A stretch of 64,000 nt of DNA, from contig NW_027328669.1 in the NCBI RefSeq assembly GCF_047496725.1, forward strand, positions 2,010,501 through 2,074,500, in the 5' to 3' direction. The notes beneath the pieces are model-generated. The model had not been told where the DNA came from. It ran no database searches and was given only the letters and a program-made list of their open reading frames with translations. Positions 44,550-53,943 of this stretch are shown here, piece after piece. Positions within the stretch are counted from its first letter, which is position 1. The number at the start of each line of letters is the position of its first letter. A program made the translations under genes and the position numbers. The DNA is from Anoplolepis gracilipes. Lineage: Eukaryota; Arthropoda; Insecta; Hymenoptera; Formicidae.

Positions 44550-44853
44550 CCCATTGCACCTTGGCTCTAGGGAAGGCGGCGGGGTTGCGTGGTGGTCCCG
44601 CAACGCCGTCGTTGATGCGTCGCTGAGGTTCTACTTAGTGGCGCATCAAAAGGTAGGAACCTCCCCCGACCATCTGGGGGAGGCAGGCACGGGTAAGTCC
44701 TGGTAGAATGCGAAAACGATCCCAGGGCTCACCTGCCAACCACCGAGAGGACCACCGTACGGTTTTAGTGGGTATACCCCGATAAATAGGAGGGATCCCA
44801 CATACCCCCGGGGGATGCGCAAAGCATTTTCCAGACGTAAAAAAAAAAAAAAA
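44550..44853 (+). ncRNA. Structured 3' UTR of gag unit 1
   Basis: GGCGGGGTTGCG...CGCAACGCC (44576-44609), TTGATGCGTCGCTGAG...CTTAGTGGCGCATCAA (44612-44649), CCTCCCCC...GGGGGAGG (44660-44683), then GGATGCGCAAAGCATTTTCC and poly(A). The same order of stems as in the ORF2 unit. Confidence 0.6.
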
Positions 44854-44984
44854 GGTGGACGGCGCACTTCTTGACGTGGTGGAAGGGGGCTGACCTGGAG
44901 GATGATCCCGATGTGGTTGTCGGGTCCTAGGACCCACAACTCCCGGGTGATCCCGAAGGGTGCTAAGAGTGCGCCAAATAAAAT

Positions 44985-46211
44985 GGATGGGAAAAAACGG
45001 CGGAATAACGCCACCGTTTTGGATGCGGTGGAACGACGGGGGGGATTGTCCCCGTTTCCCCCTCGTCCTTATCATGGCCCCCGGGGGCCATCAGCTATCG
45101 TTTGGCTGAGGAGGATTCGGGAGTCGGGTGAGTCCACATACGCGAGCCTCCACGCCTTTCAACAAAGAGAGGATTAGGATGGGGCCAACGAGTTTGTGGA
45201 CAAACTCGAGGACCTTTTCATGCATCACTTTAACGTCCTGGACCAGCTCTTTGAGCAATAGAACGTGCGGGTGTTCCTGAGGGGGTCCTCCCAGGTGGAC
45301 GACTCCACGCAAGTAAAGACGTCCACGAGGAATGTGGGGGTGCAGGTGGGACCTGCACCTCCAAAGAAGACGGGTGTGGAAGTGCAGGTTACACCTTCAC
45401 CCCCAAGATTGGTGGACGAAGGGTTCCAGACCAACGTGGAGACCCCCAAGGCTGCGGAGGCTCCGCAGCCCTGTGTGGATACGGAATTCCTTCGCAGCCT
45501 TGTTAGGGAGGAAGTGGGGTCCGTTCTGGCCTTAGGCTAAGCGGACTCCACCAAGTGCTACGGGCAGTTTATCGCCCACCTTCCTCCGCCTCAAGTGAAG
45601 GGGCCGCCGTGTAGCACTCTTGGGCATCGGTTACGGCGAAAGTGGGCGGAGGAAGGAGCAAGGGGAAGAATCTGGTCCCGGAGAAATCCTCCCTGTTAAA
45701 AGGGATAAGGTATGTCCGGGTCAGCCTTCTTCCTCTCTTGTGAAGGAGGGGAAGAGGAGAGGTGGGGACGGCACCGATGGCCCCCTGAGGTGTTCTAATG
45801 TCTTAGGGTGGACACATCGGTGCCGCCTGCAGGTCTGAGGTGTTCAGGGGCGACCGGTGTTACCGGTGTGGCGTCCCTGGACACCTCAGCTGGGGATGTA
45901 GAGGGACGCCCAGGTGTGCGCTTTGTGCGGACCTGGGGCTTCCCGTGGATCATGCCCTGGGTGGGGGCAAGGCTTGCTCCTCTCTTCGGGTGGAGGGGAT
46001 GAGGAGGAGGAAGAGGAGAGGGGGCCCTCTGTCGGGAGCGGAGGTGTTTCCCCCGACAGATGTGGTCCTCGAGGTGGTGATGGCCTCTGGTGAGAGGGGT
46101 GGTGGGAATGTTTTAACGTCCCCCCCCCTCCGCAGAAGCTTTGGAAAATGCCTCCTTGATAGAGGTAGTAGTGTCCCCCCACCCAGGGGAAATAGGGCCT
46201 CCTCATTCTAA
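44985..46211 (+). pseudogene. Gag (ORF1) of unit 2, stops and frameshifts
   Basis: MDGKKRRNNATVLDAVERRG starts the frame, followed by the helical region ESTYASLHAFQQRED-stop (45177). The same region continues beyond the stop. The frame 45265-45540 covers VGPAPPKK... and LRSLVREEVGSVLALG. The zinc knuckles are at 45840-45990 with CYRCGVPGHLSWGC and CALCADLG..DHALGGGKAC. At least one stop, at 45259 (UAG in FEQ-stop-NVRVF), and several shifts inactivate it. Confidence 0.75.
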
Positions 46212-46419
46212 CAGATGAGGAAATCGTGGGGGAGTAGGAAGGGGCAAGACATAGTCTTTCTCCCCTCTCCCCCACGGGGCAGTGAACTCGGGGGGTCTTT
46301 CAGGCCTCCCTCGTCCCAACAAATGACCACAAGATCCGGTTATTAGCGGGGGGAGGTGAGAACCAATTTCTCATTTCCCTTCAGGGGTCAAGGGAGGGTG
46401 GGTGCGGGAACATCCACTC

Positions 46420-46741
46420 TCCATTGCACCTTGGCCCTAGAGAAGACGGCGGGGTTGCGTGGTGGTCCCGTAACGCTGTCGTTGATGCGTCACTGAGGCT
46501 TTTCTCCCCCTGCCCATCTGGGGGAGACAAGCGGGGGTGGATCCTGATAGAATACGAAGGCGACCCCAGGGCCCACTCGCTAACCGCTGAGAGGACTACC
46601 GTGAGGTTTTAGTAGGTATACCCCAATAAATAGGAAGGAGTCCCACATACCCCCGAGGAGATCCCGCTCCTCGGGGGATGCGTAAAGCGGGATCTCCTCG
46701 GGGGATGCGTAAAGCATTTCCTCACGTAAAAAGAAAAAAAA
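46420..46741 (+). ncRNA. Structured 3' UTR of gag unit 2
   Basis: GGCGGGGTTGCG...CGTAACGCTGTC and TCTCCCCC...GGGGGAGA (46503-46527) repeat the stem order. The second stem is shortened because the side corresponding to CTTAGTGGCGCATCAA is deleted. Confidence 0.55.
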
Positions 46742-48360
46742 GGGTTGGACGCCTCCCCCTCCTCGATGGTGCGTTACCTTGACGTGGTGGGGAGGCTCTG
46801 TCCCGAAGCCCCGGGAAACCGGAGTGGAGGGATAGCTAAGAGCGCACCTTTAGCCGGATTTTCTCTTGGACCCCGGCTTGGGCAGGATGCATAGCACTGG
46901 CATGCATACCTGGGTGTCGGACGCGTACAAATCGGTCCCTGCTACAGACGCGACGGTCGCGGAAATGATGGTGAACGCCACATAATACGCCGGGGGCGAA
47001 AGCCCTTAAGCCGGAGCGTGGCTGGGCGGGTTGAGGAGTAACGAAGACACTATGCAAGGGCCTTAGCGTGTCCGCCTGAAGAGCGTCCTCCCTTCCGGAG
47101 GAGTCCTCTTCAGAAGAGCCGATCGGATGGAGAGGCACCCGATGCTGATCGGGCTCCCCGGCTGCAGATCCTAAAGTGAGGCTTACGCGTCGCAAATTTC
47201 AACAGGACGGGAAGCAAGCGTTCGGGGCACGGCTTCTTGGGGGGGAGGCGGACCTACGGGTGCCGACGAGCCTCCTAGGACGGTCGTTGCTTCCGGGCCA
47301 TCTCGGTGTCCGGGGTCCGCCGGCTCTTCGGGGGCGACGGGTTTCGCCGGCATCGCTTTGATCGTTGTAGGTTAGATAGTCACCCTATGATGCAAGGTTC
47401 GGGTAGGACTTCGACCTGTTGGCTTGACAGCAGGGCGAGGCATCAGGGGGTCGCTCCCTCCTGATTCGGGTTTTGGTGGTGGGTGATGGAGGGATTTTCG
47501 GCTGGATTCGAATTCTAAAGTCACCAAACACCGCAACAGGGGTCCTCTTTCCCCTGTATAGGAATCACGAAAGACGGATCGGTTAACAGGACGCCCGATG
47601 TAGGTTGAAGGACCGCATGCTATACACGGTACGCACAGGGGTCCGCCTTCTCCCTCGTATAAAAACGCGGCGATGGGGACACGGGTTAGGAAGCCCAATG
47701 TGGGTTGAAGGACATTACTGTCCCGATGCTACACACGGTTCGAACAGGGGTTCGCCTACCCCCTGTACAAAACACGGAGGCGTTCGGGACAGGATGTTCA
47801 TCGACAATGCGATAACATCCTGTGAAATGGCTGGTGCCTGACCGGGGGAAACCGGTTCGCGCTGAATTGAGGCGTCGTTGCACAGAAGACCCCTCCGGGC
47901 CAACTGCCGTTGGGGCTAGTACGTGCCTCGACTCCTTTCCTGGGAACTCGTCCAAGGGGAAGGGCTCTTCTGGATCGGGGACTGGAAGCGGGAACCTGTT
48001 AGTAGTGGAACCCAGGAGGGGTTCTGCGAAATCAGGGCCCTGTGGAAGGTCATCGTCAAGGTAAGGACCCATGAAGTGCGACCGGACTGCCAATACAGGA
48101 GTCCGCCTAGTGGTGATTCGTCTTGACCACTATAATAACCGAAAGACACACGCGAATGGCTACCTTCCGAGGGTAGACATCGGAGGCAAAGGCGTAGGCC
48201 AGGGGTGTTACCCGAAGGATGCCAAAAGTGGACGTGGCCCAGGCGAGCTAGGGGCCAAAGGGGATGTCGACCGATTTGGTCAAACGGCACGACTCGTCAC
48301 CGTGTACGCGGCCAGATCACTAAGGGCCATCTATCGGTTCTCTTCGAAGAGTGCACACCT
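46742..48360 (+). mobile_element. LINE 5' fragment (unit 3a) without gag or 3' end
   Basis: Starts GGGTTGGACGC then CTCCCCCTCC, carries GCGTTACCTTGACGTGGTGG at 46761, and then 1.5 kb of GC-rich sequence with no usable long frame. A direct repeat of ~100 bp occurs at 47588-47790. It joins unit 3b at about 48361 with no poly(A) between them. It could be the long leader of the same unit, or a separate 5' piece. Confidence 0.55.
47588..47790 (+). repeat. Two tandem ~100-bp leader repeats
   Basis: The two copies share GATGTAGGTTGAAGGAC (variant AATGTGGGTTGAAGGAC), ATGCTATACACGGT and CAGGGGTCCGCC. They lie at 47598-47690 and 47693-47790. Confidence 0.6.
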
Positions 48361-48501
48361 CCGACGGCACACTATCTTGACGTGGTGGGTTAGGTTAGTG
48401 GTGGGAGACTCACCTGGATGGTGATCCCGGTGTGGTTGTCGGGAATTAGGACCCACAACTCCCGGGAGATCCTGAAGGGACCAAGAGTGTGCCAAAACAT
48501 G

Positions 48502-49546
48502 GGATGAGCTGATGCAGTGGAGTTACCGCTACCGGGTCAGATACGGTGGACCGGCGGAGGGAGGCTATTGTCTCTGACCCCCCTTCGTCGTCATCGAGCG
48601 AAGGGCTACCCGAGGACTTGCTGGCGAGGCCCTCGGGGGCATTGGCTATCGCCAGGGTCGAGAAAATTCGATCCTCGGGCTTTGATCTATATCAATAGCT
48701 CGAGGAAGTCGAAAGCACGAAGGAGTACAATGATGCCGGGTACTGGACAGAGTATAGTGCCGAACTAACTTATGGCATCATTGATAAGTTGAGGGATTAC
48801 CTCGAAGAGGTAGGTCGGCTGCTTTTGGAGCAGAATGGAGATGGTTCGGCCGGGAAAATGGATCAAGCAATCCAAGCCCGGCCGAAGCTCAGGAGAAAGG
48901 CCCTTCAGGTCGTTCCTGAGCAAAAAGAGGTTGGCGTGTCCTGCGATCTGGATCCTCACGATGAAGTGAGAGCCGGATCGCAGGACACGATTTTGATGGA
49001 TTGTGAAGAACTGAAGGCTCCTCACAACCTACAAAGAGGTGTGGGCGGGGGTGTCACCCGAGTCACTCTGGAGTGAAGGATCCTACCGGGATTCTTAAGG
49101 AGGGAGAGGAAAAGAAGATGAGAGAGAAAAAGGGACAGGAGGAGGAGTGGAGAGTTGTTAAGAGGAAAAGGAAATCGGAGAAGGGTAAGGGAGAAATCCG
49201 ACCCAGTAAAGATACTGGGGGCGGAAAGAATGAGAAGGAGAGGAGAGAGGGTAGTGGGAGGATCAAGGATCCGAAGGCCCGCCCTCTGAGGTGTTTGAGG
49301 TGCCTAACGTTAGGATACCTGAGCACCTCTTGCTGCTCTGGGGTGGACAGAGGTAACAGGTGTTATCGGTATGGTACACCTGGCCACTCCAGGGCGGGGT
49401 GTAGGTCGGCCTCCAGGTGCCCCTTATGTGGGGACTTAGGGGTAGACGATGCGAATGCTTTGGGTGAGGGGAACTATGTTCCGTCCCCCCCGAGCGGAGA
49501 ACAGGTGTATTCCACCTCTCCCTCCGTCATTCCCCAGCAAAGTTAA
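48502..49546 (+). pseudogene. Gag (ORF1) of unit 3b with lysine-rich middle
   Basis: The main open piece, 49073-49546, is rich in Lys/Glu/Arg and then holds three knuckles: CLRCLTLGYLSTSC (His replaced by Tyr), CYRYGTPGHSRAGC (second Cys replaced by Tyr) and CPLCGDLGVDDANALG. The N-terminal part (48502-49075) is in other frames. The lysine-rich stretch is not seen in units 1 and 2, so this is a more distant gag lineage. Confidence 0.7.
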
Positions 49547-49729
49547 GTGGGGGAGTAGGAAGGGGAAAGACCTAGTCTTTCCCCCCTCTCCCCTACGGGG
49601 CAGTGAACTCGAGGGGTCTGTTAGACCCCTCTCGCTCCAAAACTTGGCCGTACATCCGGTCATTAGTGGGGGGAGGTGAGAATTAATTCTCATTTCCCCC
49701 AGGGGCCAAGAAGGGTGGGTGCGGGAACA

Positions 49730-50048
49730 CCCACTCCCCATTGCACCTTGGCTTCAGGGTAGGTAGCGGCGCCGCGCTGTAGTCACCGCGGCGCCGTCGG
49801 TGATGCGCCGTTGAGTTTTCTCAACGGCGCATCATGGTAGTAATCCCCCCCGACCATCCGGGGGGATTGGCGAGAGTGGGTCCTGGTAGAATGCGAAAGC
49901 GACCCCAGGGCCCACCCATAATCGCCGGGTAGTGACCACCGTCTGGTTTTTAGTGGGTATACCCCGTCTATAGGGGGAGTCCCACATACCCCCGGGGAGT
50001 TCCTGCTCCTCGGGGGATGCGTAAAGCATTTTCCAGACGTAAAAAAAA
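49730..50048 (+). ncRNA. Structured 3' UTR of gag unit 3b
   Basis: Stem 1 CGGCGCCGCG/CGCGGCGCCG (49767-49796). Stem 2 is a perfect 15-bp TGATGCGCCGTTGAG/CTCAACGGCGCATCA with a TTTT loop (49801-49834). Stem 3 AATCCCCCC/GGGGGGATT (49841-49868). Stem 4 CCCCGGGGAG/CTCCTCGGGG (about 49991-50016). Base changes relative to sister units are compensated on the paired side. Confidence 0.7.
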
Positions 50049-50135
50049 GGGTTGGACGCTTCAACCCCTTTTTTCTCATATTAATTCCACAATAAAATGT
50101 AAATCTACATGGAAGACTCTTTTCTCAGTGTAGCC
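50049..50135 (+). mobile_element. LTR-B third copy, first segment
   Basis: From GGGTTGGACGC through TCAACCCC to GGAAGACTCTTTTCTCA, matching 22299-22362 of the palindrome. The homology resumes at about 53807 after an insertion of about 3.7 kb. Confidence 0.7.
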
Positions 50136-50201
50136 AATAAAGAATTAATAATTTGAAAGCATAATATGACAAGCCTTACTGTACACACACATATATATAT
50201 A

Positions 50202-51790
50202 CAGTGGCGATCAAAAGTTTCGGGCCAAATATTTTTTTGCGATATTCGAAAAACGATAATTATATAGTAAAGAGTGCCTGAATGTCATAAAAGTATTTAG
50301 TTTTAACAGTAAATCAGTGTAGTTTAAGATAAAGGAATGTATATATTTACTTCATTATTCCTGGAATGCATTAATTTGTGTGTTCAAAAATATCGGGCCA
50401 AGATATAACTAGGTACTCTGACGATGTATTTGTTTGCATTGAGAGTGTTATAGTATTGAAATGTTTACATTAGTTCACAACAAGTCGTCTAGCGAACATC
50501 ATGTCGCCACACACGACAATACAATTACGCAAAGTTGTTGTGAAGCTTTCAAGAGAAGGCAAGACGTCGCGAGAAATTTCAGCATTGTTATCAATAGGTA
50601 AAACAACGGTGAATAATATTATCAACAAATTTAAGACTACAGGAAGTGTAGCTGATCGTCCACGAAGTGATCGACCCCGGAAAATAACAGCGCGGGTTGA
50701 CAAATTAATAAGAAGAAAGTCTGTGGTTGACGTTCGGAAGACTGCCGGCATGATTGCCCAGGAATTACGTGACGAGAACCTTGCTGATGTGAGTCGTATC
50801 ACAGTATCCAGACATCTGAGGGATATTGGGCTATTCGGTCGAATCGGTGTAAAGAAACTTCTCATTAGTAAAAAGAATTGGAGAGCCCGATTGCAATTTG
50901 CCGAGAATCATAAAGATTGGACTGTGCAGGATTGGAAAAAAGTACTATTCTCTGATGAATCCAAGTTTAAATTATTTGGAAGTGACGGAAAACAGTATGT
51001 TCGACGATCCGTTGGTACCAGATACGATTCCAAATACCAAATACCAACAGTGAAACACGGCGGAGGTGGAGTCATGCTCTGGGGAACCTTTTCGTATGAA
51101 GGAGTGGGTCCATTGGTAGAAATTGAAGGTGTGATGGATCGCTTCGTGTATAAGGACATACTTGACAAGCAAATGCTTCCTTACGCGAAGGATAATATGC
51201 CTCATGGATGGATCTTCCAACATGATAGAGATCCAAAACATGCTTCAAAGATCGTATCACAGTATTTGTCTGCAAAAAAAGTGCGAGTTTTGGAATGGCC
51301 TGCTCAGTCTCTGGATTTAAATCCTATTGAGCATTTTTGGGATGAACTTGGTCGCCGAGTAGCCAACAAGAAACATTCGAATAAACGGGTTTTATTCAAC
51401 ACTTTAAATGAAGAATGGAAAAAAATCCCTCGAGACTTAATCACCCGTTTAACCGAGTCAATGCCACGTCGTTGCGCAGCAGTCATTATTTCTAAAGGGA
51501 TGGCTACTAAATTAAATATTACTATTGTTTTTTTTTAGTATTTTCTAGTGATTTAGTTAATTTTTGTGATTTGAAGTAACTTGAAGTTCCTAGCCCGATA
51601 TTTATGATCATGAGTCTTTTGTAATATGTTAAATAAAAAAATTATTGTAATTGTTACTCTAGCATTATCAACGCTTATTCATAATAAAATATGTTATTCT
51701 ATGTATAATTAATCTTTTTTTTAATTCATTTTTCCTATATCCAAAATATGGAAAAAAATCTGCTTGGCCCGAAACTTTTGATCGCCACTG
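50202..51790 (+). mobile_element. Complete Tc1-family transposon
   Basis: A 27-bp perfect terminal inverted repeat, CAGTGGCGATCAAAAGTTTC plus GGGCCAA (50202-50228 and 51764-51790), is flanked by TA on both sides (50200-50201, 51791-51792). Inner repeats TTCAAAAATATCGGGCCAAG (50383) and TAGCCCGATATTTATGA (51591) lie 180-200 bp inside the ends, an IR/DR arrangement. The element sits in a TA-rich microsatellite. Length 1589 bp, normal for the family. Confidence 0.95.
50501..51538 (+). CDS. Tc1-like DD34E transposase, intact
   Basis: 345 codons from ATG to TAG. Paired-type helix-turn-helix at the N-terminus (LSREGKTSREISALLSIGKT), a DRPRSDRPRK hook between the two DNA-binding subdomains, and a second HTH (VSRITVSRHLRDIGL). 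The catalytic residues are Asp152 (LFSDESKF), Asp242 (FQHDRDPKH) and Glu277 (NPIEHFWDE), with 34 residues between the last two. The glycine-rich box is HGGGGVMLWG. Full family length and no disabling change suggest a recently active transposase that cuts and pastes at TA. The protein would bind the outer and inner repeats. Confidence 0.95.
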   Translation: MSPHTTIQLRKVVVKLSREGKTSREISALLSIGKTTVNNIINKFKTTGSVADRPRSDRPRKITARVDKLIRRKSVVDVRKTAGMIAQELRDENLADVSRITVSRHLRDIGLFGRIGVKKLLISKKNWRARLQFAENHKDWTVQDWKKVLFSDESKFKLFGSDGKQYVRRSVGTRYDSKYQIPTVKHGGGGVMLWGTFSYEGVGPLVEIEGVMDRFVYKDILDKQMLPYAKDNMPHGWIFQHDRDPKHASKIVSQYLSAKKVRVLEWPAQSLDLNPIEHFWDELGRRVANKKHSNKRVLFNTLNEEWKKIPRDLITRLTESMPRRCAAVIISKGMATKLNITIVFF

Positions 51791-51810
51791 TAATTTATAT
51801 ATATATAGGA

Positions 51811-52018
51811 ACTTTTACTTTTATTACAGCATCTATATAGAAGAGGTTATTATTATAATATATATATATATAGGAAAAGAACCGGACTCCTATGCTAAAG
51901 TAAAAGTATAAGGAGCCAAGAGAAAAATCATAAATTTACAAATGATAGTAACAAATTGTGATAATTGAATTATAATAATAATTTCTTCCATATAGATGCT
52001 GTAATAAAAGTAAAATGT
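51811..52018. repeat. Fold-back element next to the Tc1 copy
   Basis: ACTTTTACTTTTATTACAGC with its extension (51811-51859) pairs with 51969-52018, about 49 bp with few mismatches. A smaller hairpin (GGACTCCTATGC...ATAAGGAGCC) lies in the loop. MITE-like and non-coding. Confidence 0.65.
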
Positions 52019-52529
52019 CAATAAGAAATATATGATACAACAAGAGAGGAAACTAAATGAAATCCAAAAATATAATGTAATTAATAAGTGAAAAAAAAAA
52101 ATTAATGATGAGGTATAATAATTACAAGAATGAATATTAACTTTTACTATAGTTAAATTAATAAGCCTCTCTTGCTGTAAAATGAATTATAATATAAGAG
52201 TACGAAATTATTTTATAAGACAAAGAGTCTCTCATTCGCGTATCAAAAAATCAATAATTGGATGACTGCGAGAAAGACTCGATGAAAACGAATATTATCC
52301 TTATCTACCGACGCAGAGATTCAACGAAGCTAAATATTATAACAACTCGCTTTTGAAATTTACCGCTAGATACCAACTTATGAAATTTGCAATTTTCATC
52401 GAACCTATTAAGATTATGAAGAGCTCGCCACTTCTGATGTCTTCGAAGGCGGAGAGTTCCCTTACCAGAATCCAAAAATCCATCTCCATCCGGACGAAGT
52501 AGCCAACCCTGGGAAATCTTGGGTTCACC
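52019..52529. other. AT-rich stretch, no gene seen
   Basis: Only short chance frames. No repeat or element end was recognised. Confidence 0.6.
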
Positions 52530-53238
52530 GGATGCCTGGAGGGAGGCGACCCTGCAGTGGGGACGGACAGAAGGAAGTCAGTCGATCTTGCGGACGGAGT
52601 CAGTCGAAATTCAGCAATCGTATTAAACTATTGCAATAAGAAAGTCGTCTCCGAGTCTTTATTCACTGCGTCCTAAAATCAATTTTAACTTAGTTCGTCA
52701 GCTATTTTGTGTCGTCAAGGTAGATCTTTAATAATACTTTATTTTCTCGTCTTCGTGACTCGTCTTATATTATAATTTAGAGCTGCGACTCACTCTACTT
52801 TATAATTTAGAATTACTACTTTATTGTTAATTAATTTCCAATTTCTGGTACAGTGCGGTTGTACCTTTTACTTTTAAATTGTAATCAATCATTACTATAC
52901 TCGTAATCTCTGTAAAATTTTCAAGCTTTTAAAATACATAGTTGCTTATTTCACGATATTCACAAGTTCATTATTTCAAAATAGTGATCCTTCACCCTCA
53001 ACCAGTATTTACTATAAGTAATTTAATATTGAATAAATATTTAACGTACGTCTGGATCTTGAGCGTTAGCGAGACCCGTGTCTGGGATAGAGCAGAGTGA
53101 CGTGCCCCTCGTGTTAGTTCGAGCAGAGCTAAGACTTAGTCGATGAGCTGCTTGAATATCGCTTGATCCAGATTGTCAGCCTATAATGAATAATAATTTA
53201 TCAAATTAAAATAAAATTTTGATTATAATTTATAGTAA
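52530..53238 (+). promoter_or_regulatory. Possible LTR/leader with TCAGTCG initiators
   Basis: AGTCAGTCG occurs twice and ATTCAGCA once between 52575 and 52620, preceded by GC-rich DNA and followed by AT-rich, LTR-like sequence up to the ORF at 53239. No clear TG/CA ends were found, so this is tentative. Confidence 0.3.
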
Positions 53239-53615
53239 ATGCCTAGTTCCCGTCGCGCCAGTAAACGACATAGACAATTACGTGCTGCTTTACGACGACA
53301 AAGACAGATTTTGAATAGTGATAACGGCCTCAGCCAAGTAGAAAAAGACATAAAAGACAATTCAGTTAGCGTACCAGACAATCGAAGAATTGTCGTAAAA
53401 TTCTTCAACCAACTTCCTACATCTGACTCGGTCGAAGTTCCCATCTCGCGAAGAACTTTCGAATTTATTGGCTGGCCCGGACCGTTGGTTGAAATCGAGC
53501 TGCCTTAATCCCTGCTAGTGACATTCCTGAGAGAGATCCACGACGTCCAGTGTACGAGAAGAAAAACCCAGGAAAATCAGCAAAGCTAGAAGCATTAATA
53601 AATGTAAAGTCATAA
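53239..53615 (+). pseudogene. Small basic ORF with a frameshift (possible gag)
   Basis: ATG at 53239 opens an 89-codon frame with an Arg-rich start (SSRRASKRHRQLRAALRRQR), an acidic-polar middle and EFIGWPGPLVEI. Near 53500 the +1-shifted frame continues for about 37 codons (PASDIPERDPRRP...KLEALINVKS) to TAA at 53613-53615 and has the same character. A single indel therefore appears to have split a protein of about 125 residues. The Arg-rich start after an LTR-like leader suggests a retroelement gag, but I recognise no domain. Confidence 0.4.
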
Positions 53616-53806
53616 TTTCAAACACACACGCACACACCACATTACATATATCCTTATTATTGATTTATCATATTTAAAATTGAATATCACTCAAATAATA
53701 TAACCAACTGCTTTCACTATATTAAAGTTTTATCAATATATTTCATAGTAATATTTTCGAATATAAAACACGTAAAATTTTGTTAAATATATATATAAAG
53801 AAAATA

Positions 53807-53890
53807 TAATAAATAAAACATAATAATAATAATATTTTTACAACAAATAACATTTATACTACTGCTCATAAACTGTTCCACCCTTAGCTC

Positions 53891-53943
<53 letters not shown>

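Larger units (their letters stand above)
43061..44853 (+). mobile_element. LINE gag-only unit 1
   Basis: Opens GGGGTTGGACGC then CTCCCCCC, carries GCCATCTTGCCGTGGTG near 43089, decayed gag 43203-44375, the 3' stem-loop module (44550-44835) and a 15-bp poly(A). No endonuclease or RT sequence is present. Confidence 0.8.
44854..46741 (+). mobile_element. LINE gag-only unit 2
   Basis: Opens GGTGGACGGCGC and carries TTCTTGACGTGGTGG, gag remnants 44985-46211, the 3' module and poly(A). Near its end the 24-bp block GATCTCCTCGGGGGATGCG with its flank is duplicated (46659-46711). Confidence 0.8.
48361..50048 (+). mobile_element. LINE gag-only unit 3b
   Basis: Starts at CGACGGCACACTATCTTGACGTGG, has the shared block GTGGTTGTCGG...ACCCACAACTCCCGGG (48431-48462), gag remnants to 49546, the 3' stem-loop module and an 8-bp poly(A). 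It is followed by GGGTTGGACGC then TTCAACCCCTTTTTT. Confidence 0.75.

Noticed and set aside
52337..52528. 63-codon minus-strand ORF
   Set aside because: No similarity or compositional support, and it lies in featureless AT-rich DNA.
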